Below, one piece after another: positions 25,911 to 37,855 of a stretch of DNA of 64,000 bases. The stretch's first letter is position 1; the number at the start of each line of letters is the position of its first letter. The notes beneath the pieces were generated by a model that was given only the letters and a program-made list of their open reading frames with translations, ran no database searches and was not told where the DNA came from. Origin of the DNA: Hoplostethus atlanticus. Lineage: Eukaryota; Chordata; Actinopteri; Trachichthyiformes; Trachichthyidae. The stretch spans positions 3,715,501 to 3,779,500 of the forward strand of contig JAXDDX010000012.1 of the NCBI GenBank assembly GCA_034670405.1, written 5' to 3'. The position numbers and the translations under genes were made by a program.

Positions 25911-27456
25911 TCTACTAATGGCTCAAAGATTATGTGGTAATGATTTATTAATGTTAAAATGATACAGGTAGCACCTGTGAAATGTGATTTGACCCCAAGC
26001 AAACCATTCAGAAATCAGCAAAAGCTGTTGTCCCTATCATATCTGATAACTGAACCCACCCATTAGTGTCCACCCATCTACCCACCAGCCATCTGCTGCT
26101 GAGTGTCAGGTTCAAGTCCATCCAATAGCCAGGCACACAACCTGACCTGCTAACATGGCTGTAGGGCTTTGTAGTCAGGCATGGAAAGATGTATCTGAAA
26201 ACTGATTGACTGGCTGACTAACCCACTTGATGACTGGTTGAATGACTGGCAGGCAGAGCACCCGGGTGACTGAAGGGCTGGCTGGCTGGCTGCCTGACTT
26301 GCTGGTTGGGGGAGAGCATAAGGAAGATATGCTTCAATGCTTCACTCTGGGGAAGCCCTCAAAATGTGTTCTGTGTTTGTGTGAGTGCACGCATGTCTGT
26401 GCATGAGTGTGTGTTGCCGTGGGCAGATGAATGCAGACATTGTTTGATAGCAATGGGCTGGAAGAGGAGAGCCTGCACCCACAGAGACTGAGGAGGAGGA
26501 GGAAGGGAGGAGAGGAGAGAGAAAAGGAGGAGGGGGAGGGAGGGAAGGAAGGAGGGAAGAGGGGATTTGTAAATGGGTCGGGGTATCAGGGAGATTCATG
26601 GGGGGTTTGGAGGATAAAATAGGCAGTAAAAAGAGCACCTAGGGTGGATCGAGCTCAGCATGAAAAACAGGAGATCTGTGGTAGAATCCACCACAGGTGA
26701 GGATGACCACTGAAAAAAAGATCAACAGGATAGATAAAGAATCAATGTAAAATGTCCCCCTTTATTTCTCAGTGTGCGCTATAACACGTCCGTGAACTCA
26801 CAGTATTAGCTTTGATGATTTGTTTCCTTAACATACTGAAAAACGTAACAAATCAGGTTCATAAAGGAATCAAGGAAAAAAGGAAGATGAAAAATGAGTT
26901 GACAAGTTGAGGCTGCTTTTTCTTCCTGCCTACAGCTTTCTACATGCCAACAGGAACACCGGTGGTTGCCAAGGTAGAAGCTAACAGTATAGCTAATGGG
27001 ACTAAAGATTGTACAGTTAGAGTGGTAACACACACACACACACACACACTGACACACACATTCACACAAACTCAAGTGGACTAATGTGGGGATACATTGA
27101 CACTCTTTCCCTATTCGTCTCTCTGTCTCCCTGTTTCTCTCCTCTCTTTGTGTCTCACACACGCACACACACACACACACACACTTAGGATGATAGAATG
27201 ACAGTTAAATGTGTTGTCATAGCTGACACCTGGCCCTGTGGGTCCATATGGGAGAGAGACTGAGGCCATATGGCCTATATGTCTGGCCCAAACTATTGGA
27301 TGTCTGAACCATGTGTGTGTGTGCAACAGCACTGAACTATTATTTCTCTAAATCTAGATCCCGGCTTTAGCCCACTCAAACTGTTGATCAGCAGATCCTG
27401 TATTTGAAACCTCTAATTCAGATTTCTGAAGCGCTTATTTTTGTTTACTTTGAGCC

Positions 27457-27498
<42 letters not shown>

Positions 27499-28370
27499 GC
27501 TGGATGAGTAAGTAAGTAATGCCGCCATAAATCTGCAATGTCTACTGTTTGCATGGAGTCTTGACAACAACATGTGTAGCAATATTCACTCGCACACTGA
27601 CACAAACACACACTCAAATAACCATTTTCACTATTAATATTTATGCTATTAGGCAAACTATTTTCACTTGGGCAGAATAGCAAAATGTGAAAAATATCCT
27701 CAATTGTTATATTTTCTTCTGATTTATATAAACTTTACAAGAGCCCCCTGTGCACCACACATGTACAAATCTAAATTGTACACAAACAGTCATCATTAGT
27801 CATTCCAGGCTCTCTCTCATGAAGCTCACATAAACACAATGAACACATATAATCCCTCATAATGAGGCAATCAGTCTGTGCATGTGTGTGAGTGTGAGTG
27901 CACACACACACACACACACACACAGACACAGGAATGGGAGCAGTACATATAGTTCTTGTTGATAAATACACAATTAAAAGAGAAAAGCAAACGGTGCATT
28001 GGTGACAGGGAGGAGAGGAGGAAGAGGATGGGGGGAGGGAGTGGCGGAGAGGCACTGGCGCCCCGCCAACACTGACGAAAGCTGCTTAGCCCACCCAGTT
28101 GCCATGGATACAGTGAGGAGCAGCACCCAGCATCTGTGTGTTTGCGTGTGTGTGCGTGTGTGTGTCTGAGTGAGAAAGAGAGAGAGACAGGAGGGAGGGA
28201 GGGAGGGAAGGAGGGAGAGAAAACCAGCAGGCAGGCGTTAAAGCGAGTCAGAGTGGGAGCGAAAGAGCACCAGACAGCAGGACGGAGAGAGACACAGAGA
28301 GAGAGAGAGTGTATGCGTGGCTAGAGGGAGACGATTGAGTGGGAGCGATAGAGTGCTAGAGTGCTAGATA

Positions 28371-30461
28371 ATGGAGGTGCAGTCAGAGTGTGTGGAGCCT
28401 CCCGCGGCCCCACCGTGTGACCCCCAGCCCACAGGGAAGATCAACAAAGCCGCCTTCAAGCTCTTCGGGAAGCGGCGCTCTGGCTCTGGTATGGCTAGAT
28501 TTTTCTCCTTCAGGAACAAAGGGGCCACAAACAACGGGAATTCCGAGAACGGGAATTCTGTGAATGGACATGGCTCAGCGGCATCGGTGGAGCTCGTTAG
28601 GAGCAAAACGCATGATGGGCTAACAGGCGCTAACAACGATTCTGACGGACAGAGAGGGGAGGGGCCGGGTGGCCAGGAGGCTGGACAGGTTAGATCTCTC
28701 AACAAATCGCTGAGCTTCTTCTCTTTGCTCCGACGTGGGAGTATGAGGGCAAGTGAGAACGCAGGGGCGGGGCTTGCCAGGAGAGGGAGGGGCCTAAAGG
28801 GCTTGTTCAGCACCATGCGGTGGAGACGGAAGGATAAAACAAATGAGGGAGAGGGGGAGGTAGTGGAGAGGAGACAAGCAAGACATGGGGATGTTGCCCA
28901 GTCCACTGAGGTAAAGGACATTACTCTCACCCTTGAACCTCCACCACACCAGCACCAGGACGATCATGGGAATTCGGAAGCAGAACCTAAGCTCCAGGTG
29001 GCAGAGACTTCTGCTGCCAGTGTTACCTTGGCGTCCCCACACTGCGTTGCCATGCCAGGTGTATCCGGTGAGTCGGACTCCCCCTTTCCTTACACACCCA
29101 CTGACTCACCACTGCGCCCTCCTATTTCCAAAGCCAAAGCCTCCATTTCCAGCATGAGCCCCTCCCTTGCCACGCCCCCTTTGGATCACTGCAGTGCAGC
29201 CGACCCACCCTCAGAACCATCGGTGGACCGCCTCTGCTCCCTCCTTTTCACTGATGTCACGTCCCTCAAGAGCTTCGATTCACTGACGGGCTGTGGTGAC
29301 ATTATTGCCGACGTAGAGGAGGAGGGGCCAGCTGGCAACGGGGGCAGTGGCACCAGCAGCAGTAGCAGTGGGGGAGGAGGAGGGAGTGTAGGAGCAGGAG
29401 GCGGGAGAACCACCGGGGTCATCTGTGCCACATCTCGAGGGTCCCCATCCAAATCCCCTCTGCCCTCCCAGTTGACCCAGCCCATGTTCTGTGCTGCCCC
29501 CAGCTCGGTGCCTGCCTCTCTTCCTGCCAGGGCCCGGGTGCCCCCTCCACCTCAACAGCACCCAACTGGTAGTGGGGTGGTGGCCTACATGGGTGGAGGG
29601 GAGGAAATGGCAAGCCCAGAAGGAGTGGATGATGCAGACATGCAGGGGCTCTGGCACATGCTGCCCTCCACGGGGGACAACTCCCCTGCACTGCCCCGAT
29701 CTCACCAACCCCCCACCACCACCCCCACTACCACCCATCCCCCTCGCACCACCTCCAACGCCCCCAGCAGCCACCACGCCGCAGCCCCCAGGAGCGCAGA
29801 CCGGAAGATTCCCCAGGTTAAAGCACTGGGGCTAAGTAAGATTCCTGTGGTTGGGGGAGCAGGGGGTCGGGCAGCTAAACCCCCCCTCCCTCACACACAT
29901 GCCCGTCATCCTACATCGCCCAGTGAAAAAGAGCCACTCAGTGACGAAGGCTACTGGGATACGCCCTCGGCAACACCCACAGCGACGCCTGATGATGGTG
30001 GGATGCAGCGGAACCAGAGGGTCACCCTATCACGAGACAGTTGCTCTGGCGACCACCTTTACGACCTCTACAACGACCCTGAAGAGGAAGGAGAGGAGGA
30101 AGAGCAGGACGAGGGAGATGAAGATCTAACCAGTTCTCCTTCTCCTTCCACCGAATACAAGCTGAGTCCCCCCTCCCAGACCACCCCTCCCTCCTCCTCC
30201 TCTTCTTCGTCCTTCCGATCCATGAAAGGCAGCACCAGCCTACCCCGGGAATCCAAGATCCCAATAAGTACCAGACAGACCACACCCCCACACTCTGTAA
30301 GCCAATCAGCTCTCTCGTCTGTCCTCAAAGCCGATGCCCCTCCGCCAAAGACCCAAGCGCCTCCCCCGGCTCGCACTAGACTTCCTGTATCCAAGGTGCC
30401 CGTCCGTCGTTCTGGAAACAAACCTGGCAACACAAGCAGAGGTCCCACCCACAGGAAGTAG
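28371..30461 (+). CDS. amer2: APC membrane recruitment protein 2 (Amer2)
   Basis: A single open frame of 696 codons in one coding exon, as expected for AMER2; the human protein is about 671 aa from memory. Family-diagnostic segments occur in order: GKINKAAFKLFGKRRSG (residues 22-38), RSKTHDGL (77-84), SFFSLLRRGS (about 115-124), RGLKGLFSTMRWRRKDK (140-156), TSLKSFDSLTGCGDII in the middle, VVAYMGGGEEMASPE, SDEGYWDT, DHLYDLYNDPEEE and a C-terminal SKVPVRR. The family binds PI(4,5)P2 at the plasma membrane through basic N-terminal regions and recruits APC, which dampens Wnt/beta-catenin signalling. Low-complexity insertions (poly-Gly/Ser, Pro/Thr, poly-Glu, poly-Ser) lengthen this copy. The ATG at 28371 places the conserved N-terminal block at the right distance. 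It lies on the same strand as mtmr6, 9.8 kb downstream. Confidence 0.95.
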   Translation: MEVQSECVEPPAAPPCDPQPTGKINKAAFKLFGKRRSGSGMARFFSFRNKGATNNGNSENGNSVNGHGSAASVELVRSKTHDGLTGANNDSDGQRGEGPGGQEAGQVRSLNKSLSFFSLLRRGSMRASENAGAGLARRGRGLKGLFSTMRWRRKDKTNEGEGEVVERRQARHGDVAQSTEVKDITLTLEPPPHQHQDDHGNSEAEPKLQVAETSAASVTLASPHCVAMPGVSGESDSPFPYTPTDSPLRPPISKAKASISSMSPSLATPPLDHCSAADPPSEPSVDRLCSLLFTDVTSLKSFDSLTGCGDIIADVEEEGPAGNGGSGTSSSSSGGGGGSVGAGGGRTTGVICATSRGSPSKSPLPSQLTQPMFCAAPSSVPASLPARARVPPPPQQHPTGSGVVAYMGGGEEMASPEGVDDADMQGLWHMLPSTGDNSPALPRSHQPPTTTPTTTHPPRTTSNAPSSHHAAAPRSADRKIPQVKALGLSKIPVVGGAGGRAAKPPLPHTHARHPTSPSEKEPLSDEGYWDTPSATPTATPDDGGMQRNQRVTLSRDSCSGDHLYDLYNDPEEEGEEEEQDEGDEDLTSSPSPSTEYKLSPPSQTTPPSSSSSSSFRSMKGSTSLPRESKIPISTRQTTPPHSVSQSALSSVLKADAPPPKTQAPPPARTRLPVSKVPVRRSGNKPGNTSRGPTHRK

Positions 30462-31211
30462 TTTCCGTCAAAGGGGCAGGTCTCTCCTACTAACTGATGG
30501 ACTACAGTGCTGTTTATGTGGAGCCAAACATTTTCCCAGAGCAAGAAAAATGTTGAGCTGTAGAGTTAACAGGCTATAAATTCCTCTCAAATCTTAAAAG
30601 CTCTCGTTCCCTTAAGTGTTTTGGCTTACGACAGGCTCTGGGATAGAATCAATGGTTTTGTTCACTTGAGAAAGTCACAAGGAGACTCCAAAAGCTGGGT
30701 TAAGACCTCACAGCCCTCACTGGAACTTTGGAGGTTGACTCTTGACAATCCATGGACTTGCTTTGGACACATTAGCCATTTCACTTCCTGGAAACGTTCC
30801 TGACGTGCCGAAAGTTTGGTAGCCACTCTTAACAGCTTTTCTCTCCCTCGGTCTTGGTGGATATTGTTGACAGTGAACACAGATCACACCTGCACATTGC
30901 AGAACAGATCAGCACCTTTTTTCTCATGTTATTCTTATTGACTTTCACATGGCATAACTCGATTTACTCACTAGGGCCTAGTCTAATCAAATTTTTTTGA
31001 GTTTGTCTTCTTGGATCTGTAACAAATTACCTCCTAATCCTCTGATGTTAGAGCCAAAGTTCTAAAACTCTTCAAACCACACTGCATCGCTAGAAATGTG
31101 TCCATAGGATGTCGATCTCTCTGGGATTTACAGCTACTGAATTCCTACCGATGGAAACCTGCAAAACTATCGCAATACTCTAAACAGAAGGATCCCTTGC
31201 ACTGACACTTC

Positions 31212-31244
<33 letters not shown>

Positions 31245-32664
31245 TCTTTGCATGTGGTGCCACATACAAGGCACAAAGGTCAGGGAACACCATCTAACAC
31301 TGGAAGATTTTACACTCATACACATACAAACACGCACTTATCATTGTTCAACTTTTGGAACTCTCTTTTTGTAGCTACGCTGGATGACTTCCTTCTCTAA
31401 GGACACACACACACAAACACCCACATTTTAATACTTTCTTCTTCACTGGTTTTCGTACTGTTTTTTATAGGCTACTCCTTCCTAAGTCATACTGCACGGA
31501 ACTTAAACTGTGAATGCACCAGGTTCTTAAGAGACTTTTCTTTCTGCTCTTTATGTTGTTCTATGCTACTACATAGGCTGATGTGAGTGGATGACAGGGA
31601 GGCATCCTGGCTTTATGTCAGCCAGGCTTAGAGAGTCAAGACATGCCCACCGGTGTTTCTGAACTGTTCCAATGGGACAGACAAAGAGACAGGGGTTCGG
31701 ATAAAGAAAAACTTTTGAGTTATGTTATGAACTGGGTCACAAATTTAAAGACAATGTGTAATTTGGGGGCGGATCCTAATCAGTTAAAAATCACCGGTAA
31801 TGCCAGAGTTTATTTCAATTTCTGGTTTGCATTGAAATCTATGCTCAAAAACCTTTCTCTGTTACAACTTAATTCTAAGAAACAACAGAGCTATGAGTGA
31901 ATCTGAATGTAGCTGGACATCACTGTAGATCATTGGTCAGCATATATTTCTCTCTGTTGGTCTGCTTTTCTCTTTGTCCCTCTTTTGTGGAGACAAGACA
32001 AATGGGGGAGTTTAATGTTTTCTAAGTTATTTGTGCTCTGAAACATGAAGACAAACTGCTGCACACTGTGTGAAGTCTCGCAAAGTGCCACTTGTTTTAA
32101 TCAATGAGGCGTTGTGTTCCACTCCTAAAAGGCCTTTTTCAGCGATTCAGTGAGATAAGTTACAGGGGACACAGTGTTCCCTTCCCTTCAACTATCGAGT
32201 GATTTTCTTCTAGATGATGCAAGGTTTCTTTCATCCTAGCCACATGGGTACCAATGACATATCCAAGGGCCATTCTAGGTCATGATAGCTTTCTATCTTA
32301 TTTAGAATGTAAAGATTGATCCTTGACACTGATCCAGGGTCAGATATCATTTCAGCCTCCTAATGGGGTAGTCAAGGGCAGGCAACAGAGTAACCTGAGT
32401 CCAGGTCTGCAGTAAGGGGGGACACTTTGCACCCTTGCACCCGTTATATAAACAGTGAAGACATCAACCCAGAGGTCACCATATTGATGCACCTGGCCTG
32501 GTTCCTTCTTTTTATCCATACTAATTCTTCTCTTTTTACTTTCTTATTATAAATCTTGGCCTTCACATCATTCACTGATGTTGTTTTCCTTATTTTTGTC
32601 ACTGTCTTTCTTTTTCCTGTTTATAGTGTGAAAATCGTTCCACTTTTCATATTTAACGAATAAA
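30462..32664 (+). other. Probable long 3' UTR of amer2
   Basis: AT-rich non-coding DNA after the amer2 stop, with an (AC)n tract at about 31210-31241. The first convincing hexamer is AATAAA at 32659-32664, followed by T/G-rich sequence, giving an inferred 3' UTR of about 2.2 kb. RNA data would be needed to fix the end. Confidence 0.45.
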
Positions 32665-33020
32665 ACTGTGTGTTTGCGCTGATAGACGAGCCCCTGACTC
32701 TTTGTAAGCATAGTGTTTGTAGCACATCCATGTAAACACATGTACACAGACAGAAATACATACACTTTAATGTCAGGTGGAGGACCTTCTTGTGTACTTA
32801 GCGAACATGATAGAGCTCTATAGGTTGAATGCTCTCTTCAGCTCCTTCCCTCCATCCGTTCCCTCCCTCCCCCATGGCTTAAATCCCCTCGGAGAGGGTG
32901 GAGTGGGAGAGAGAAAGAGAGAGACGGATGCTTTTGTTAATGTACTGTGTGTGGCATTTTTATTGTGGCATCGCCCTTGGAGACATGGCCGAGGTCTGAT
33001 TGGCTTGTGAATGATAGGTT

Positions 33021-33039
33021 ATCAATAAATTTTATTGAT
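33021..33039. repeat. Perfect 9-bp inverted repeat holding poly(A) hexamers on both strands
   Basis: ATCAATAAA-T-TTTATTGAT. Each arm contains AATAAA when read on its own strand, so the site could act as a poly(A) signal in both directions. Confidence 0.8.
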
Positions 33040-33351
33040 CGATGAAAGCTTGATGAATGTGTCATTGTCTGCTGTTGCTCTCTACTGAGAAAAGAGATGC
33101 AGAGAGAGGGATAGACAGTCAACATGACAAAGGGAGGCTATGGGTGCACAGCTGATTCATGGTTTGTCAATATGGAAACTGTGTGTGTGTGTGGGGGGGG
33201 GCGGGAGGATTGGAGGGTAGATGAAAGGGTGGGTCTCATTGTTTAAAGAGGGACACACATGTTGCTGGAGAAAGTGTGTGGGTGCACATGCATGTGTGGT
33301 GGGAGGAGGATTTGGTGCAGTGCGAATCTGCTTTGTATTGGTGCAGCAAAA

Positions 33352-33624
<273 letters not shown>

Positions 33625-35356
33625 CACCAAGGTTTATGTAAAAGCCTTACGTAAGATAAGACCATAACACTCACTTACACCAGCCCACTAGATCAAAGCT
33701 GGTGATGCTGACAGGGAGAGGGGCTGTGTGTGTGTGTCTGATCTCATCACTAATCTGCTGCTGTTTGGGTGCTGGACGTAAAGGCTCATCTGAGTCTGGA
33801 TGTGTGTGTTTTTACCATACTTTTGTACATAATTTTAGTATAAGTACATGACTGGGAGGATTTAGTTTGCGCTGAACAACAAAGTCCTTATACAAATCAC
33901 TGAATAAAGGAATGAGGGAGGGAGCTAGGGTGAAAGTCATAGAGAAAGAGAATTGTGAATGTGAGTAGCGGTTTGTTTGGGTTCAATTCTAAATGTATGG
34001 TGCTCTGAAGGGCCTAATACGAAGAGGTGGTAAGTGTGTGTATGTGTATGTGTGTGTGCTTTTGTGTTGAACCAGTTGATGATTGTGTGACTGGTGACGA
34101 TGTTGACGATGATCATGTTAATGATGATGATAATGGTTGGAAAAAGAAGTGGGAGGAAGATTTAGAAGCAGTTTGCAAGGAGGGGTGAATAGTCACTGTG
34201 TATCCCACAATAATGTGCGTGTATCCAGTAGGCATCCTGAACGTGGGACAGAATGACAGAAAGTGTCAAGTCCCAACCTCTGTGTGGAATATCATCTTGC
34301 TAGTTCAGTTTAACTATTTTACTAATATTCACATAATTCCATTGGTTCAAAACATCTTCAGCCGGCCTGATGCATGATTTATCAACTGCCAACATTGAGT
34401 TCCTAATATTTTCCTGATGATTGCGCTGGTGTCATGAATCCGTTTACATTAGAAATTCATCCCATTTGCAAAGCTGCTTGATAATTGCTTGTAATAGTGC
34501 CTTGAGAGAAAGGAGAAAGAAGATCATATCCAATATACAGTAATATACAGTATCTGTATATAAAAAAATATTTTGATGATGTAGGGTTAGGGTAGGGTTA
34601 CTTTCGCCATAATAATTGTATGTGTGTTTGTGTGGGTGGGTGTGTGACTGAGCCTCAAGCTCCATTCAAAAGCTGCACCCCGCATTTTGCATGGCAGCCT
34701 CTCCACAGTCGTTCCCATAGTAACTCCACTAGGTCAACCAATGAAAAGAGGGGGCTGGGCAGGAAGGAGGGTGGTGGGGGTGGAGGGGGTGGAGGGGGGT
34801 GAGGATGGGGGGGTTGCTGACACAGTGTGAGAGAGACCTGATTGGAGTTGGACTGGTGCATTAAAACACAAACACACACGCAGGTGCACATGTGCTTATG
34901 TGCACACACACATATTTGATCTTCCTTTCCTGTGCGAGAAGTCTTAAACACTCACATTGATCCATGGTGTCAGAGTGTCAACAACCCTAATAAACATAAA
35001 CAGAAGCATTAAGAAAAGGAGAAATGATGTGTTGTAAAATTGCTTCCCTGAACAAAACTCTGACCTTAAGCACACATTCTCTAAACATATCACTTCCACA
35101 TGTATATAGTGCCATACTGTACCAATGGTTTTCAACACTGCAACCTCATGGGACCCCCCATCTCTCTTCCTTCTCTATGACCTTCTTTCTCTTCCTCCAT
35201 CTCTCTCCCTGTCAATCGCTGTCTTTTTTTGTTTTCTGTCTGCCCTCCCCACCTCTCTCTCTCTCTCCCTAATGTCTCAGCATCTCTCCAAGTGATGTAG
35301 CGCGATACTAATGTCAGTACTTCAACAGACAAGCTTCTGACTATGCGACTGAGTTC

Positions 35357-35374
35357 CTACATTTCCCAGAATGC
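35357..35374 (+). promoter_or_regulatory. Isolated ZNF143/SBS-type motif
   Basis: CTACATTTCCCAGAATGC matches the ZNF143 (Staf) consensus at its CTACA, CCCAG and ATGC positions. Nothing recognisable starts nearby, so it may be a distal site, a dead promoter or part of a repeat. Confidence 0.45.
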
Positions 35375-36715
35375 TTTTTGACAAACCTTAGAGAACGGGC
35401 GTGAACTTGTTGCTGCTGCATTCATGTCATGTCAGATGAAGCGGAAAGATGGGAAGACTTCCCATTGCTCTGACCTGGAAGTGTTCACATGTTCAACTCG
35501 TTGGGAAGCCCTTAGCTATCTAGCTCTATAGTAACAACTCGTTAACAAGTTGCTTTGTCAATCAAACAAACTGCAGTATGTAAACAGTTGATTGTGCAGA
35601 AGCATACTAGTGTGGATATAACTAGTAATTATTTTTGTTACCTCGGACTGTGGACTTGGTATATTTGGGGCAGCCATGTTTGCCACACTTCAGGTATTCG
35701 TATTGCCAGGTGGGTGATATCGGAGCCTTCAAAAAGTTCCCATATTTCCTATTCACAATTTCCTATTCAGGTCACTACGCAATTGACTTGAATGTTTTTT
35801 TTCTCAGTCAGAAGCTTGTATTTACAGTATCACTCTATTACAGTATTAGACATGAATGCAGTTCATGGATGCAGTTGTGGATTTTATGTGTAGGTGGAGA
35901 GAGTGTTAGCTGTTGTTGCCAGTGCAGAACAAAGGAGAGTTAGGAGGAGAGCCTGCCAGGGGCTATTTTAGACCCTTTTTAGAACATCTTCAGCCCCCCC
36001 TAGAAAATCTATGAAGAGCAGGCAGACAGCAGCACTACACAACTGAACCCAGTCAGTTCAGAGCAGCTAATGCCAGAGAGTGAGTGAGTAGGACTGAGGT
36101 AGTAAGCTTGAGAAATGTACACTCAATAGTCTATTACTTGTAATAGAAATTACAAGGCATGTTGACTCTCTTTTGTTATAGTTAACTATCATTGGCTAGC
36201 TAGCTACAACACACGATAGCTTTGTAACTTGCTAGGTATGATAGAAAAAATGACTGAAAAGTACATATAACATACATAGCCTACAAATAAATCTATTTCT
36301 CCATAGAAACTATCCAAAGTACAAGTCACTGCACTCGCTATTGATATTCATTAGATACTGCACTTATGTTAAAGGGAATGTTAATTCGATCCATTCACTT
36401 TTATTTAAAATTATTTACTTTATTTAAACTGAGTGGACAAGACATTAGGGCGACCTGCTCTTTCCATGAAATAGGCTGTCCAGGTGAAAGTTGTGACTCC
36501 TTGATTGATTTCACCTGGATTGTGCACAATAGGGTGTAACTCCACTGAAGAATGTAGCCCTAATATTTTGTATCAGGTCAGAGATTAACTTTTGTCATTG
36601 CTTGGGACTACTTTGTCAAAAAAGGGCCTTTTTGTAATTTCTGAAGTAAAATATAAGATACTGTATGATGTAAATTTATGGTAATATCTGGAAATAATTT
36701 AGTAACTTTTATAAA

Positions 36716-36816
36716 AGCAATAACCCACTCCAGACTATGATATATGGAATGTATATCACAGCTAAGGCACGTTATCAGTAACCGTCCTAGCTGTCGGCCT
36801 GTTGTGGGTTATTGCT
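36716..36816. repeat. 101-bp foldback or MITE-like repeat with 13-bp inverted ends
   Basis: AGCAATAACCCAC at 36716-36728 is the exact reverse complement of GTGGGTTATTGCT at 36804-36816. The interior has no coding sequence. It may be a small MITE or the core of a larger decayed element. Confidence 0.6.
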
Positions 36817-37701
36817 CAACTATAACCTGACTGGAATTTCTCATTTTGTTTTTCAATAAAGATAACAATTGAGAAAAACACTTTTTCTAAAACATTTGAT
36901 GAAAACAGCAGTTTAGAGATAGGTCTACTGAAGAGATGAGGGCTATTACATTCTTAAACCTCAAAGGGCACTATTTACAATAAATAACCTACTGAATCGA
37001 ACTAGTTATTCCTTTTTATTCAGTTCACAACAGTTCAAACGATTGTCCCTGTGAAAGCCTGATGGACAGAAACAAGGAGGCAGCATGACACAGACCGATC
37101 AAAATTTGGTTCGAGAGCAATAAGCAATGCACAAAGGGCATTGATGGCACATACCTGGTGAGAGGAAGACTAGAGCTGCCAACTAGAGAAGATGGTAGCA
37201 TGAGAGGTCTGACTTATTTTTCCATAAAGAAGCAGCATTTTTCCATGAATCATTTAGCTATGTCACAAACCCATAATAACCATTTTTGTATATAATGTGA
37301 GCTGTTAAAATCAATCTAAAAAGTATCTATAGTCATGTATTTTCATTTGAACACAAGATTTGCATACACAATACACTAAGATAGTTAAGATCTGCACCCG
37401 GACCCACAGAGAAGCACACAGATATACAGGTACACTTTACCCACTGAGACTATTACAACCTGCATACTCATACATGGACTTGCGATGTCCATGCCATCAT
37501 CTCCATTCATCAGCTCTGTAGTCCTCTCTGAAGGAACAAAACTTGTGGTTCCACTATTTGTGCAATTGCCTGGTACCATCATGTCAAATTGCAGTCAACC
37601 TGTACCATGCAGGCTCCTCGACTAACTAAGGTACAGCTACGGTAGATAAATGCTGACCAAAATGCATATAATGATTTAACACTATTAGAACAACACAGGC
37701 T

Positions 37702-37707
37702 TTTATT
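37702..37707 (-). terminator. Candidate polyadenylation signal of the b4galt-like gene
   Basis: TTTATT on the plus strand gives AATAAA on the minus strand, about 150 bases after the stop codon of the galactosyltransferase gene. Confidence 0.5.
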
Positions 37708-37855
37708 TTCAGAAGAAACTCCTATGAGCTTTAATTGACACATTAAAGACGACAGAGCAGGGCAAGTACTACCCTCTGGTGGTAGAAATGCAGATTGAAC
37801 TATTGAAAATATTTGTTTTTCAGGCTGTTAGACAAAACCACTGTGAGCCTCAGAT

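Noticed and set aside
28364-28930. 188-codon minus frame opposite amer2, and similar frames at 29280-29777 and 30068-30544
   Set aside because: They are shadows of the GC-rich amer2 coding strand, which carries all the conserved AMER2 blocks.
36719-36813. The foldback as an intrinsic terminator or small RNA gene
   Set aside because: The arms are 13 bp with a 75-bp interior that does not pair well, and no flanking gene uses it.
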